From Pelobates cultripes (Eukaryota > Chordata > Amphibia > Anura > Pelobatidae): a stretch of 64,000 nt of DNA. The first letter of the stretch is position 1. Each line of letters begins with the position of its first letter. The stretch spans positions 108,118,643 to 108,182,642 of the forward strand of contig OW240915.1 in the NCBI GenBank assembly GCA_933207985.1, given 5' to 3'. Below, piece after piece: positions 19,895 to 31,291 of this stretch. Below the pieces are notes generated by a model. The model was not told where the DNA came from and did no database searches. It saw only the letters and a program-made list of their open reading frames with translations. The position numbers and the translations under genes are program-made.

Positions 19895-20850
19895 TACAGA
19901 TCAGGTAAGTGAGGGATGGGGAAGCAGCCTATAGATCAGGGAAGTGAGGCATGGGGGGAGGGGCAGGGGGGCAGCCTATAGATCAGGGAAATGAGGCATG
20001 GGGGACAGCCTATAGATCAGGGAAAAGAGGCATAGGTGGACAGCCTATAGGTCAGGGAAGTGAGGCATGGGGGGGGACAGCCTATAGATCAGGGAAGTGA
20101 GGCATGGGGGGACAACCTATAGATCAGGGAAGTGAGGAGGCATGGGGGGACAGCCTATAGATCAGGGAAGTGAGGAGGCCTGGGGGGACAGCCTATAGAT
20201 CAGGGAGGAGGCCTGGGGGACAGCCCAGGATCCCGGGGGACAGCCTATAGATCAGGAAGGAGGAGGTGGGGGACAGCCTATAGATCAGGGAAGTGAGAGG
20301 GGGGGGCAGCCTATAGATCAGGGGAGGCCCTATAGATCAGGCATGGGGGGAGGATCCATTAGATCCAGGGGGCATATAGATCAGGGAAGTGAGGCAAGGA
20401 AGCAGCCTATAGATCAGGGAAGTGAGGAGGCATGGGGGCAGCCTATAAATCAGGGAAGTGAGGCATGGGAGGACAACCTATAGATCAGGGAAGTGAGGCA
20501 TGGGGGGGACAACCTATAGATCAGGGAAGTGAGGCATATGGGGGACAACCTATAGATCAGGGAAGTGTGGCATGGGGCGACAGCCTTATAGATCAGGGAA
20601 GTGTGGCATGGGGGGGGGGACAGCCTTATAGATCAGGGAAGTGAGGGAGGGGAGAGACAGTCTATAGATCAGGGAAGTGAGGTATGGTGGGGGGGAGACA
20701 TCTTATAGATCAGATAAGTGAGAGATGGGGGGTGCAGCATACAGATCAGGTAAGTGAGGGATGGTGGGGGGGAGACAGCTTATAGATCAGATAAGTGAGC
20801 GATGGGAGGGTGCAGCATACAGATCAGGTAAGTGAGTGATGGGGGGAGCA
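19895..20850. repeat. Minisatellite, unit about 36-40 bp, roughly 25 copies
   Basis: The unit is close to CAGCCTATAGATCAGGGAAG followed by TGAGGCATGGGGGGA. Outer units at both edges carry CAGGTAAGTGAG, a perfect splice-donor consensus; most inner units read CAGGGAAGTGAG. Unit length varies through G-run slippage. The frames on either strand downstream of it (20780-21084) are not genes. Confidence 0.9.
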
Positions 20851-21389
20851 AGCCTACAAGAAGGGTCAGCAAGGAGCCGGAAGGTAATGTAAGAGAAGGA
20901 GCCAAAAGGAGAAGGAACAGAAATGAGCAGGAAGGGACATCAAGGCGCACAAAAGGTAAAGTAGGAGAAGGAGCACAAAGGAACAGAAATGAGCAGGAAG
21001 AGGCAGCAAGAAGCAAAAAAGGCCAAGTAATGAAAACCATAATACCTGTCGCACTTTAAAAAAACAAAACAAAAGAAAAAGCAAAATCTATCAGAGGAAT
21101 TTATGAAGATCCATATGGCTGATATCTACTGGCCCTAATATTCGTTTTAACCCCTGGTGGGGGTGAGAAGCCTACATTTCACTTATATTTGTAAGTGCAA
21201 TACTTACCAGCACTATTTTCACTTTATAGTAACGATATTACACTATATAGTGTTTATTCCCTTTATAAGTTCACATTGATTTTATTATCCTGGTTCCCAT
21301 TTCCAGATTGTATTGTATGTTATACTTATTTTATACGTGTACTGGTTTTTCCCAATTTTCTCTTTATATTAGTCTCTACATTTACCTGT
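20851..21389. other. Unassigned purine-rich then AT-rich sequence
   Basis: Repeated AGGAGCAxAAGGA-type words (GAAGGAGCCAAAAGG, GAAGGAGCACAAAGG, AACAGAAATGAGCAGGAAG twice) suggest an old tandem duplication of about 60 bp at 20880-21010. No gene is seen. Confidence 0.45.
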
Positions 21390-21603
21390 CACAGCACTCT
21401 GGTCGGTTGGCTTGAAATCCAACCAATCAGAGTGCTCTGTGTCATTTTACACAGTGTGAGAAAGTTCTTTTGGAATTTTGATGTTTACTTTAGGGCACCC
21501 ACCCGCTGTTCTGTGGTGGGGGCCAGTTGGGAGGACAATAGGTAAGTAATTTTTACTTAGTATTAGTAAATTTGGCTGAAAGACCATATTAGGTCTTTCA
21601 GCC
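21390..21603. repeat. Two hairpins, probable MITE core
   Basis: CACAGCACTCTGGTCGGTTG (21390-) pairs with CAACCAATCAGAGTGCTCTG. Downstream, GGCTGAAAGACC and GGTCTTTCAGCC (21574-21603) form a perfect stem around ATATTA. Element borders are not certain. Confidence 0.6.
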
Positions 21604-21779
21604 TTTTGGTAAATAGCTCCCTAATACCGTGGGATTTAAGGGAGTTATCTACTTACTCATTCCCATCCATTGACTGGCTAAGTAACTTACATTTTATATG
21701 AACGTGTTGCAAATGCTTACAGCTGTATCCTGGCTATGTGTGTATACTTTTTATTTAAACTGGTATACAGTGTAACATT

Positions 21780-21990
21780 CTTCATTCTTCCACTGGATAT
21801 ATTAGTACTTCCGAATTCTGTGCTTCAGCTATTCGGACATTCAGCGCTTCGGGAATAAGGCAGTTCGGTTCGGCACTTCCGAAATTCGGCAATTCAGCTA
21901 TTCGGACATTCGGAAGTATCCGAATGTCCAAATTGCCCGAAATTCGTCCAAATTGACATTTGGAATGAAACGAATTGCACATGTCTAGTG
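21780..21990. repeat. TTCGG-rich interspersed repeat
   Basis: Many copies of ATTCGG / CCGAAT words in both orientations (TTCGGACATTCAGCGCTTCG, AATTCGGCAATTCAGCTATT) end with AACGAATTGCACATGTCTAG. I recognise the style from amphibian repeats but cannot name the class. Confidence 0.6.
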
Positions 21991-22978
21991 CAGATAATGC
22001 AGAAGTGAAATTTTATCTTTTACAGCAAATCTAGCAGTGTCAGTAATGATACCCAAAACATATCCATTTCTGATCCTACCAGAGATTTGTATATTAGAGC
22101 TATTTGCTTACCACAAATTTTGCTGTGCAGCAGTTTATATAGTTTTCACACAGCAATGATTCCATGCATAGACATAATCTCATTTCCCATACAATGCTTA
22201 AGGAAGTAGAAGCTGACATCAGCTTTCATTCTATTGCACAGGCACTAATAATTTATTTATACTTTCTTTTACTTTTAGTTATTTTTTTCCAAAATGTGAG
22301 ACTGTTACAATGTATGTGTGCGTGCACTGTTATAGGGATCTTTCTAACCCCTTATGGTGGAACACAAATGTGACACAGGGTTTTTGAGATTTTTTTTGTG
22401 CATGGAAAGATGCTTTACTTTTGATTAAATATCCTGTAAGAAGACTTTTAATGGCTAATATTTGTGAGATGCAAGCTAGGAAATCCAAGCCAATAAAAAG
22501 TGATGGGGCTTAACTATAGAGTACTTATGTGTTTAATTTTTTCCTTCTAATCTTCATAGAGCAATGAAACCACTTGTACTTGTTTAACAACAAAATGCTT
22601 CTAGTTCAAGGCTAATTACAACCCTGTGTATGCTCTGTGTATGCAACTTTAATAACTGATCTGTGTGGTTTGTGATTCATTACTATAATTTTGATGACAC
22701 CAAGTAACAAGAGGGCACTGCAAGGGAGAAAAGGAAACCAATTATTAATTTTGATTACTTCAACTTGAAATGTAAATTTGCTGGAATGAAAAATGCTTTA
22801 TTCCTGGAGCACATTACACCAGAAAACAACATGAAGCATTGCAGAAACAGTGAAGGGTTGACCATTTTTTACCCTATTTTATTATGTGTGTATTTTTTTT
22901 TTCCTTCTAATCTTCATAAAGCAATGAAACAATTCAGCACATGTTTGGCAACAAAATGCTTCTAGTTTTCGGATTGAT
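21991..22978. other. Unassigned sequence
   Basis: AT-rich and non-coding. The segments TTTCCTTCTAATCTTCATA and GCAATGAAAC...ACAAAATGCTTCTAGTT occur twice (about 22540-22605 and 22900-22968), pointing to an old local duplication. No gene. Confidence 0.5.
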
Positions 22979-23420
22979 TTAAAGGAACACTCCATGCACC
23001 AAAACAACTTTTATGTAAAATAAGTGGTTATGGTCCCTGGAGGCCCCCAGGGGCACTCTTACCTAAAGGGCTTTAACTGTTCTTGAATGGTTTAAGCCCA
23101 AAGTTGCCTCCACTTGCGATCTACACTTCCCGCCCCAATGGCGGCAGCTGGTTTCTGAAATTAAGTTTCTTTCCAAGTCCACTCTCAGCCAATCTGTGGC
23201 GCCCCTGCCTGGCGGCACACTACACTTCTTGAAAGTGAAATGTCCGTCTGTGAGGGAGTGGAGGTGCCGCCAGGATGCCACCTGGGTAAAGATCGCCGCT
23301 TGAGACAACTTTGGGGTTAACGTTTTAACCCCTTGAGGTAAGAGTGCCCCTGTGGGCCTCCTGGCACCATAATAACTTCATTTAGATTAAGTTGTTTTGA
23401 TGCCTGGAGTATCCCTTTAA
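22979..23420. mobile_element. T2/Kolobok-like MITE
   Basis: TTAA flanks (22979-22982, 23417-23420). Ends AAAGGAACACTCCATGCACC and TGCCTGGAGTATCCCTTTAA are inverted repeats. It has GC-richer arms and no coding capacity. Confidence 0.75.
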
Positions 23421-24602
23421 TTGTATATTGTACTACCAATACAGCAGCCAAATGTTTAGATTAAATGACTACTTACTTAATTGCACATGTTCTTGCAAAT
23501 GTAGAGATTAAAAGATATATACTTGTAATTAGTTTTTTGTTCTGGGCATTGAAATTCATATATATGTGTATATTCACAAGCATTATGGTATGCACTCTCA
23601 CCCACATGACTAATATAATGTTTATTAATACCCATATGTCTGTTGTATTTTCATTACTTTCAATTGGGGGTGCCAGGGTACCCCCTGTAATGGTTATGCA
23701 CACTGCAGTGGATACAGTGCTTGGAGTGTTCCTTCAAGTCTTTTTCTTACCATAAATGTTTACCTATGCTTTAGCTAGCATACATAAATAATATGTCTGT
23801 AAAGTGGAAAGCATGGATCTTGCACAGTAAGCATTTTACATTTTTAAATAATATGTGGATGTAATTGTTAACACAAGAAATGTTATCCTAACATTTATAG
23901 TATTACCGGCTGGTTGTTTCATCTACAGATATTACTGTAGTTTCTCAATGGAAACAAATAGTAGTACCATCAATAATACTACAACAGTATTTATTATATT
24001 AAATTTGTTGCTGACCTGCAGGTACTGACCAATTTCTGCATTCCATATTCTGGGTGTTTATTCTAATATCCTACTAACTGTTAATTTGCTTTTCTAATGA
24101 TACTGTGACCAGTAATTTAGTGTATTCTCATCCTTTTATCCGCAATAAGCGGGATATGTGTCTCCAGTGGCCCATGGTAGTTTGAGATCATTCCCTGTTT
24201 ATTCCCTGTAGCATTCTATCTTACATAGTCTTTCTTGTCTTTATATGCATTAAACCTTTATACTACATTGCTTTATAATGATTTATACAGCTCACAAACC
24301 ACACATCAAATACTTTGTGAGGAGGTTTACTTGCTGTTTTTTGCATTATGTGAATACTGTATTACCACCTCATAAATCTGGTTAGTCCATAAAAGCACAG
24401 TTCTGTTTGAAATGTTGTATGAAAATGAAGCTTTAGCAATTTGTAACCTTGGGTGCTAACATAAGACATTTGATATATAGCTTTAATGATCACACATGGT
24501 TCTTCCTGAGCTGGATGTCTGCCTATTTTTTCAGTTTATACTAAAATGCTATCTCTTAGTAATGAGGACATTTTATAGCTTTCTAGAATTGTCAAGAGTA
24601 CT
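23421..24602. other. Unassigned sequence
   Basis: About 1.2 kb of AT-rich non-coding sequence without recognised repeats, exons or RNA genes. Confidence 0.5.
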
Positions 24603-24610
24603 ATGTAAAG

Positions 24611-24951
24611 CAAGCATGTCAAACTCAAAGGCTAGCACGGGCCAAATAAACAATGTTTAAGTTTATGTGGGCCGAAAAAAACAAACCTTAACTTTTCATA
24701 GAAACGTACAGTATAAAAATAAACAAAAAACGCATCCCCCCTCTACTAAACCCTGGCCCATGTTAAAAAAAATAAAATAAAAATATTAGCTAACTGCCGC
24801 TGCCAGTATGCGACTCTGGAATCCAGCCTCTGGTATTCCCCCAATGGCGCCGTCCGCACCCTGTGCACCTCCAGGTCCCGCTACTCCTTGAAAACCTGTG
24901 AAAGTGGAGCACATTGACAGCATGTCTTTCTCTCTTTTTCTCGCTCTCTTT

Positions 24952-25003
<52 letters not shown>

Positions 25004-25582
25004 TTTTCTCTCTCACTTTTTCTCTCACTTTTTCTCTCTCTTTCTCTCTCTTTCGCTCGCTCTCTGTCTTTCGCTCGCTCTCTGTCTTTCGCTCGCTCTC
25101 TGTCTTTCGCTCGCTCTCTCTCTTTCGCTCGCTCTCTCTCTTTCGCTCGCGCTCTCTCTCTTTCGCTCGCGCTCTCTCTCTTTCGCTCGCGCTCTCTTTC
25201 GCTCGTTCCCTCTCGCGCTCGCTTTCTCTTTCTCTCTTTCCTCCCTATCTTTGGGAGCTGGTATGGGGCCTCTCCCTGGGGTCTAGTGGGGATCTTCTCT
25301 CGGGAGCTCGGTCTTCCTGCTCCTCACGCGCACACTTTAGTGATGCCGGGGGCCGGAATGGCAACATATTCCGGCATCACTACAGAGTGCATGCGTGAAG
25401 GAGCAGGAAGACTGAGCACCCTCTCTGCCACCCGCTACCTCTCCTCCCGGCCGGGTAAATTCGAGCAGAGTAGGCACCTGCAATGTGGGGAGAGCAGTTG
25501 CCTACTCTGCCTTAACATGTCAAACTTGCGGCTTGCCCGGCTGCAAAGATACTCATTGTGTGCTGCAAGTTTGACATGCTTG
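24611..25582. mobile_element. hAT-like non-autonomous element, perfect 8-bp target duplication
   Basis: It starts CAAGCATGTCAAACTC and ends AGTTTGACATGCTTG, and is flanked by ATGTAAAG on both sides (24603-24610, 25583-25590). Length is 972 bp. The centre is a CT microsatellite and there is no transposase. The CATGTCAAACTC end type is known from vertebrate hAT families. Confidence 0.85.
24921..25235. repeat. (TC)n microsatellite with TTTCGCTCGCTCTC units
   Basis: A pure TC run (about 24957-25000) grades into tandem TCTGTCTTTCGCTCGCTC units. Long frames of alternating Ser/Leu or Ser/Arg across it are composition artefacts. Confidence 0.9.
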
Positions 25583-25590
25583 ATGTAAAG

Positions 25591-26083
25591 TTTTGACATG
25601 AGTATTTCAATGTTGATTTTATTAGGATATAGAATAGAGCTTTTTATCTCTGTATATTTGAAAGTTTATGTAAGTAATTGTATTGATCTTTAATTTTTGG
25701 GTATGTAAAATGCAAGTCTTCTTCCATTTGTGTGTGCTAATATGGTATAGAACAGGGGTTGACAAGCCTATAGCAGTTGTTCCATTCTTGTTACACAGAA
25801 TATGTTGGCATTAAATGGGATCCTTCGAAACAAAATGGTCCCTGGTGATCTTGCCAGCCTGTCTAGAATGCTAATCTTTTAGCGCCAGGGATAGGGCCAG
25901 CACAGTGAGGAGCTAGGGATCTAGTGATGGAAAGTTGTGGAGCAGAGGAAACCCATCGCTTCTTCAAAATATGCTTATTATTTTATTGAAAGCCCACAAG
26001 ATACATTATGTCATACCCCTGTAGCCAAGACTTGTGCTGGTGGAACTATAAGGGGAGAAACCAGCCAAAGAGGTCATTGTCAT
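25591..26083. other. Unassigned sequence
   Basis: AT-rich sequence; ACAGGGGTTGACAAGCC near 25752 may be a worn hAT-type end. No gene. Confidence 0.4.
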
Positions 26084-26221
26084 GGTTATTTACTAAAGTA
26101 AGAATTGTCGGTAATTCAAAGTGAATTTCAAATATAAGGCCTGTGGCGAACCCTGCTTGCCAGCCTCCTGCCTCAGGACTATGGCCCCTGCAATATACCT
26201 TGTCTAACACACTTTAAACAG

Positions 26222-26802
26222 TAGGGATCGACCAATTATCGGTTTTACCGATATAATAGGCTAAAATTCTGTATTTTTGGCAATATCTGTATCAGCCAAT
26301 AGAGATACCGATATTGCCGATAATGCATACCAGGACCGCCGGGCCCGTTACAAGCCCGGCGGTCCTGGGGGGGCCGGCAGCAAGCTGTTACCTTCCCAGC
26401 AGCTCCCTTCATCTCTCTGTGTAAATCTTGTGAGTCCCGTGGCCGTGCTCAGCCTCAGCCTCAACCACTGGACCACCAGGGTAAGCCATAGCCCCACTCC
26501 CTGGCAAGGTAACAAGCAGGGAGGGGGGACAAAAAAAACAAAACATAAAAATATTAAAAATAAAATTTTTATTAAAAAATTCCCCCCCATTTTACACAAA
26601 TCCCATCCCTTCAGAAACACACACTACACAAACATTCTGCATTCATTATATACACACACTACACAAACATTCTGCATTCATTATATACACACACTACACA
26701 AACACACACACTCTGCATTCATTATATGCATTCACTTTACACACACTACACAAACACACACAGTCTGCATTCACTACACACACACTACATACTCACAGGC
26801 AT

Positions 26803-26885
<83 letters not shown>

Positions 26886-27035
26886 TGCATCCACTACATG
26901 TAGCATGTATATTTTGTGCATTTACCTTTATAAATAGTCTATTTTTTCAAAATGGTAAATGTACAGAATATCGGCTATCGGCTTGAAAGTTCACAGAGTA
27001 TCGGCTCTAAAAAAACCAATATTGGTTGATCACTA
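26222..27035. mobile_element. hAT-like element, TAGGGATCGACC ends
   Basis: The left end TAGGGATCGACCAATTATCG and right end CAATATTGGTTGATCACTA are inverted repeats. Flanks TTAAACAG (26214-26221) and CAAAACAG (27036-27043) agree at 6 of 8 bases. Sub-terminal ATCGG/CCGAT words are dense. The centre holds a CACACTACACAAACATTCTG minisatellite and a TA run. A second copy starts at 63363. Confidence 0.75.
26600..26880. repeat. CACTACACAAACATTCTGCA minisatellite and (TA)n run
   Basis: Four to five units of about 37 bp (26615-26790) are followed by TC and then a TA run (26817-26875). Confidence 0.85.
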
Positions 27036-27833
27036 CAAAACAGCTGCTCGAACAAGAGACCACCCGGGAACTTGTTAAGCCTAATTTACAGTTTGTAACA
27101 CGTTCCACAGCAGTGTTCAAATTGTTCATCTGGCTGCCGTTGTTCGCATGAATGACTACGAGGTGGCGACCATCTTGTTCCCGCGAACGCAGGCAGTGGT
27201 GTTTCGGAATAAATCTCAAGGAACTGAAATCGTACACAGAAACTCCTGAACACCACTGGACTTCCAGCATCACCTGCGTTCGGTTCTACACCTTTAGAAG
27301 GGCACTGTTCGGTGGAAACGTTCTCAAGAACAAGGTGAACAAGCTCCAGGGTAAGACTACTGACTATGTTTGGTAGTTTGTTCGTTTTTAAATTACTGAA
27401 CTAGACCAACCACTAGCCATGATTTCGTGGAACTGTTTTGGGCATAGGACCATGTGCACGGTCGGTCAATTAATTGACTTTCATGAAAATCCCTGAACCG
27501 ATCTGGGTGATTTTTGGATATGTTGGTCACCAAGATCGGTGCTATCAGGGGATGTAACTTTTTGTGAGGTTTTCTTATGTTTTGGGGGTACTTTTGAGGT
27601 ATTGTTATATTGCATGTTTTCTGTACTAGGAGATAATTTAATTTAGATGTGTACTTAGCAGCAGTCTCATTTCAGGTCTAATTTAGGAAACCCCTTGCAT
27701 GGGGAGTTGCATAAAAGGATGTGTGGCTCCCAATAAACCAGTTCATCCCCAGCATGGAGCCTCGTCTCATGTGTGTGGGAGAAAGCTATATCAGCTATAT
27801 CCTGCTCTTTGGATTGCTATGCCACTAGCTCTT

Positions 27834-27914
27834 TTAACCCCCTTAAGGACAAAACGTCTGAAATAAAAGGGAATCATGACATGTCACACATGTCATGTGT
27901 CCTTAAGGGGTTAA
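27834..27914. mobile_element. 81-bp piggyBac-like MITE
   Basis: TTAACCCCCTTAAGGACAAA at the left and TGTCCTTAAGGGGTTAA at the right are inverted, with TTAA flanks. An inner palindrome CATGACATGT / ACATGTCATG fills the centre. The ends match the large element at 2461-5432. It sits inside the solo LTR. Confidence 0.75.
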
Positions 27915-28312
27915 GGGCTATACTCTCTTGGAGGATAGGTCTTCCCACTGGGAGCTGGATCCTGGTGTTGGACCAGGGTGGGAAGAGACGGTGAGACCCT
28001 AGCAAGCTGCGGCAGCTAAGGGGACTATGGTGCTTACGGTGTCTGGTGCGGTGCTTGTAGTACTCTGTGATACTAGGAAGCAGCTATTGGCGGAGGTACC
28101 CAGTCTGTGTGCCAGGCAGTCTGCCACAAGGCCAAAATAGCTGAACTGGAAACATTCTCTAATTCAGCAATGCTTCAATTCAGCTATTTTGGTCAAAAAT
28201 GTTAAATTCTCCTTGAATGCCTCACAGTTCTTAGCTTAGTAAATAACCGTATGTGTCTCATGCAGGCTGCATGAACGGGACTGGTAAGTTTTCTGTGTGG
28301 AAAAGAAAATGC

Positions 28313-28560
28313 TTAAAGGGACATTATAGTCACCAGAACCACTACAGCTTAATGTAGTAGTTCTGTTGTCTGTAGACTGTTCAAGCAGACTTTTTAATGT
28401 AAATCCTACCATGTTAGAGAAAAGGCAGTGTTCACATTGCTGTGTAGTAATGCCTCTAGTGGCAGTCACTCAGACAGCCACTAGAGGTACTTCTTAGTCC
28501 AGCGTTGGTGTTCAGCATCTTCACATCTGCACGGAGGAGATGCTGATTGGCGTAGTTACT
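28313..28560 (+). repeat. T2-like MITE, right end missing
   Basis: TTAA then AAGGGACATTATAGTCACCA and the ACCACTACAGCTTAATGTAG stem mark the left half. The CCTCTAGTGGCAGTCACTCA / GACAGCCACTAGAGG inverted block follows. No right terminus is seen. Confidence 0.65.
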
Positions 28561-29008
28561 TTCTTATAGTAGTGTAATAGTGAGCATGTGTGCATAAATT
28601 AGTCTGTACAAGTGTTTGTGTATTAGTGTTTGTGTCAATGAGTGTGAATTTGCTTAGGAAGAGTTTTTATGCCCAAAAGAGTGTTCATTTAACTGCTGCC
28701 CTTCCCCTGTGATCTGCAGCTCTACCCTTTGCACTGCCCCATAGAGATCACAGATATTACCAAGTCTAAGAATGCTGAAAACTTACAGCTGTGTATCAAA
28801 TAGGGAACCCTACCTATCTATAAGGGCTCTATAGGCAAATATGGATATACATATGAATAACTGTGCTAAATAAAATCACAATGTTGATAAAAGTTAATAA
28901 ATAAATAATACCCACACTATTAATTGTAAATCTCATACAATACATAAATAAAAAAAAATTAAAAAACAATAATTAATTTTAGTGGGTTAATCAGTGCCCC
29001 CTAATAGA
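28561..29008. other. Unassigned sequence
   Basis: AT-rich non-coding sequence with TG-rich words near 28580-28660. No gene or element border. Confidence 0.5.
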
Positions 29009-29223
29009 TTAACAAAGGCCACCTTAAAAAAAAAAAAAAGTCAGAGTGCAATTCCAGCAGTTGTAAATGACATGAAAAGGTCTGCCCCAAAATAAAGTGG
29101 ACATTTTTCAAAGATTATAATCTGGGGCAGACCTTTTCAGGTCATTGACTACAGTTTGACCTGTCTTAAAAAAAATAGTTGTGAGGATTCTGCACCTCCT
29201 TTTTTTAAGGTGGACTTTGTTAA
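29009..29223. mobile_element. 215-bp MITE with TTAACAAAG ends
   Basis: TTAACAAAGGCCACCTTAAA at the left is mirrored by TTTAAGGTGGACTTTGTTAA at the right. Internally GACATGAAAAGGTCTGCCCC pairs with GGGGCAGACCTTTTCAGGTC. The flanking TTAA may be its target site. Confidence 0.75.
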
Positions 29224-30509
29224 ATGTATTAAGGAGGAACCTGTTTCTTATTAAGTTTTTAAAATGTAATTTCTGAAATTTGCAATTTGTACACTGATAT
29301 TATGTATTATTTATTCAGATTCACGTTATTGTCATTGTACCATATACAAACAAGGTCCATGAAATACAGCTGGCCTCTGAACAGATATGCAGCAGTAATT
29401 TAACATACTTTTATTAAAAAAAAATTACTTCCAGTGTAAGCTTCCAGTTAATACTTGATACCACAATTCCCTAATACTTAAAAATATAATCCATCTACAT
29501 TGCTACCAATGTCAAGCCTAAAAATACATCGACATATAATAGTGCCACCATATAAAAAATCGAACACACAACTCATATTTCCAATCTAAGTAAAAATTAA
29601 GTGTACTAACTGACATTCAGTAATACCTAAGTGCAAGTAAATACCCAATCTTTAAGTGTATCTTAATCATGTGACTTAAAAATGATTAATGTAAGCCCAG
29701 AGCCACATGGCTAAAGTGCAAAATATAAGCACATAAACCACATACATAAAGTGCACATATGGTAAGTGCAAAATTGTAAGCACATAAAACGTGCAATATA
29801 AAACAGTGAACACATAAATTATGTGCAAAAATACATATGCATATAAAAAAAAAGTGAACACACAATCTTGTGCATGAAGGTGCAGAACATGATCACAGTG
29901 TCTATGTACTAAGTGCAATTGAACACATAATTCTGTGAATAAAAGTGCATAGTCAACTTTTTATCAGCATTGATTTTCTTCAGTGCATTTCATAATACTT
30001 ATATTCGTTATTGTCTATGCTTTGCCCCAATCTGCTCTTCCTTCTCCTTGGCTTCATCCCTTGCTATGCTCTTCCTTTCTCTTTCCTCTGTAATTCTTTG
30101 CCCTTCCTTCTGCACTGCTCTTTGCCCCCTCTTTTGCCCTGTTCTGCTTTGCTTTTTTTTCCTTTCTTTTTACTCTGTCCTCCCCAGACATCCTGCTTTT
30201 CAATCAGTACAGGAGTACCCCAGAGCCTGCAATATATGCATATAACCCTCACATTACAGACTCATTAGCAGTCAATAAAAACTTGTACATGCCTACATAC
30301 AGAGAAACACAAACACAGCTCTCAACACACTCATACTCCCCAGCATTCATACATGCACCCACTGACACTGCACAAATATATGTACATACACCCCTGCATT
30401 GCAGAAACATGACTCTCCACACAATCAAGACACCACATTGGCACAGCATACACAAACTACTTGCATTCAACCAGCTAATCACATACACAGAACTTTGCAT
30501 GCATGTATA
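29224..30509. other. Unassigned; degenerate AAGTGCA/ACACATAA repeats near 29690-29940
   Basis: Words such as AAGTGCAAAAT and AAGCACATAAA recur irregularly between 29690 and 29940. CT-rich (30040-30200) and CA-rich (30280-30460) stretches follow. Open frames here follow composition. No gene is supported. Confidence 0.45.
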
Positions 30510-30625
30510 TATACAGATACAATTTGTATCTTGTAATACCTTTTTAATTGGACTAACAGCATTTTTTAATGAAAAGCTTTCGGGAGAACCTCCCTTTCTC
30601 AAGTCTAAGGCATTTCTGAGCAAGA
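30510..30625 (+). repeat. Interspersed repeat fragment (TTGTAATACC...AAGCTTTCGGGAGAACC)
   Basis: It contains TGTATCTTGTAATACC, ATTGGACTAACAG, AAAAGCTTTCGGGAGAACC and TTTCTCAAGTCTAAGGCATT. The last parts recur at 57575-57615 (GAAGCTTTTGGAGAACC, CTCAAGTCTGAAGCATT) and a related form at 62350-62400. Class unknown. Confidence 0.6.
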
Positions 30626-30865
30626 CAACACATAGAATTCAAAGTTGAGTTGTAATTAAAGCGACATGAGTGCAGATAAGATACAGGTTTGATAGTCCTC
30701 TATCCTGCATACACAGCATACTTGGTAAAAAAAATAATAAAAATATATATATAATTTTTTTAATTTTTTTTTTCCTTAAATCAAATAAAATAAATTTTTC
30801 AATTCAATGATCCTGTAATATCCTTTTACCAGTATTTGCATGGCTGACTGTTGCTGTGACAATAC

Positions 30866-31114
30866 TAGCATGCCTGCCAACATTGGGCCTGCATGAATCA
30901 GGATGGGGGGGCTTCCGAGGTGGCATCAATGATGTAAACTTGTCTCAGAAATTAGGCTGGTCATCTCACTGAAGGGGCATGCCCTAGTGCATTCTGTTAT
31001 CACTCTGTGTTGCCAGGAGCAGTTCCCTGGTGTCCCCAAAAAATTGTGGGATGCCAGGATAGGACCCTGAAATCGGGATTGTCCTGCCAAAAGCAGGACA
31101 GTTGAGAGGCATGT
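30866..31114. repeat. Possible TIR element, GCATGCCT..CAAC ends
   Basis: GCATGCCTGCCAACATTGG at the left is roughly mirrored by GGACAGTTGAGAGGCATGT at the right, over about 250 bp. No target duplication could be found, so the borders are tentative. Confidence 0.4.
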
Positions 31115-31291
31115 ACTTGTCAGTTCTTCTGGTACCCTCCATATGATAAGTATAATTATCAAAATAGTAAGAGTACTCCTGGCACAACATTTGCAATATC
31201 ACAAATTAGAGCATAAAACAAAATAAATATTTAGATTTTTTTTTATGTGAAATCTGTTGAATGGTCTTTGCAAAAACTGGTGCCTGTCTCT

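Larger units (their letters stand above)
26142..28128 (+). mobile_element. Solo LTR with AGGCC target duplication, twice interrupted
   Basis: It starts TGTGGCGAACC and ends CTGCCACA, flanked by AGGCC at 26137-26141 and 28129-28133. It contains a hAT element (26222-27035) and an 81-bp MITE (27834-27914); without them it is about 1.09 kb. A TTGCATAAAAGG TATA-like box and CCCAATAAACC poly(A) signal lie near 27706-27740. It shares GACTATGGCCCC and GGAGCC(T)GTCTC motifs with the LTR at 4066, so the two are distant relatives. No internal coding region. Confidence 0.8.
26084..28248. mobile_element. GTTATTTACTAA-family MITE split by a solo LTR
   Basis: The left piece (26084-26141) begins GGTTATTTACTAAAGTAAG and the right piece (28129-28248) ends TTAGCTTAGTAAATAACC. 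Joined at the duplicated AGGCC they form a palindromic element of about 175 bp. Both halves carry GAATTGTC / AATTCAAAG-like internal inverted motifs. Related copies: 19494 and 49264. Confidence 0.7.

Noticed and set aside
19895..20850. CRISPR-like regularly spaced repeat
   Set aside because: Units are contiguous (36-40 bp, no unique spacers), G-rich and slippage-variable: a eukaryotic minisatellite.
24898..25588. Frames of 166 and 224 codons
   Set aside because: Ser/Leu/Arg runs from a TC microsatellite inside a hAT element; not a protein-coding gene.
26277..26903. 208-codon frame with Tyr/Ile and Thr/His runs
   Set aside because: It crosses the minisatellite and TA run of a non-autonomous hAT element.
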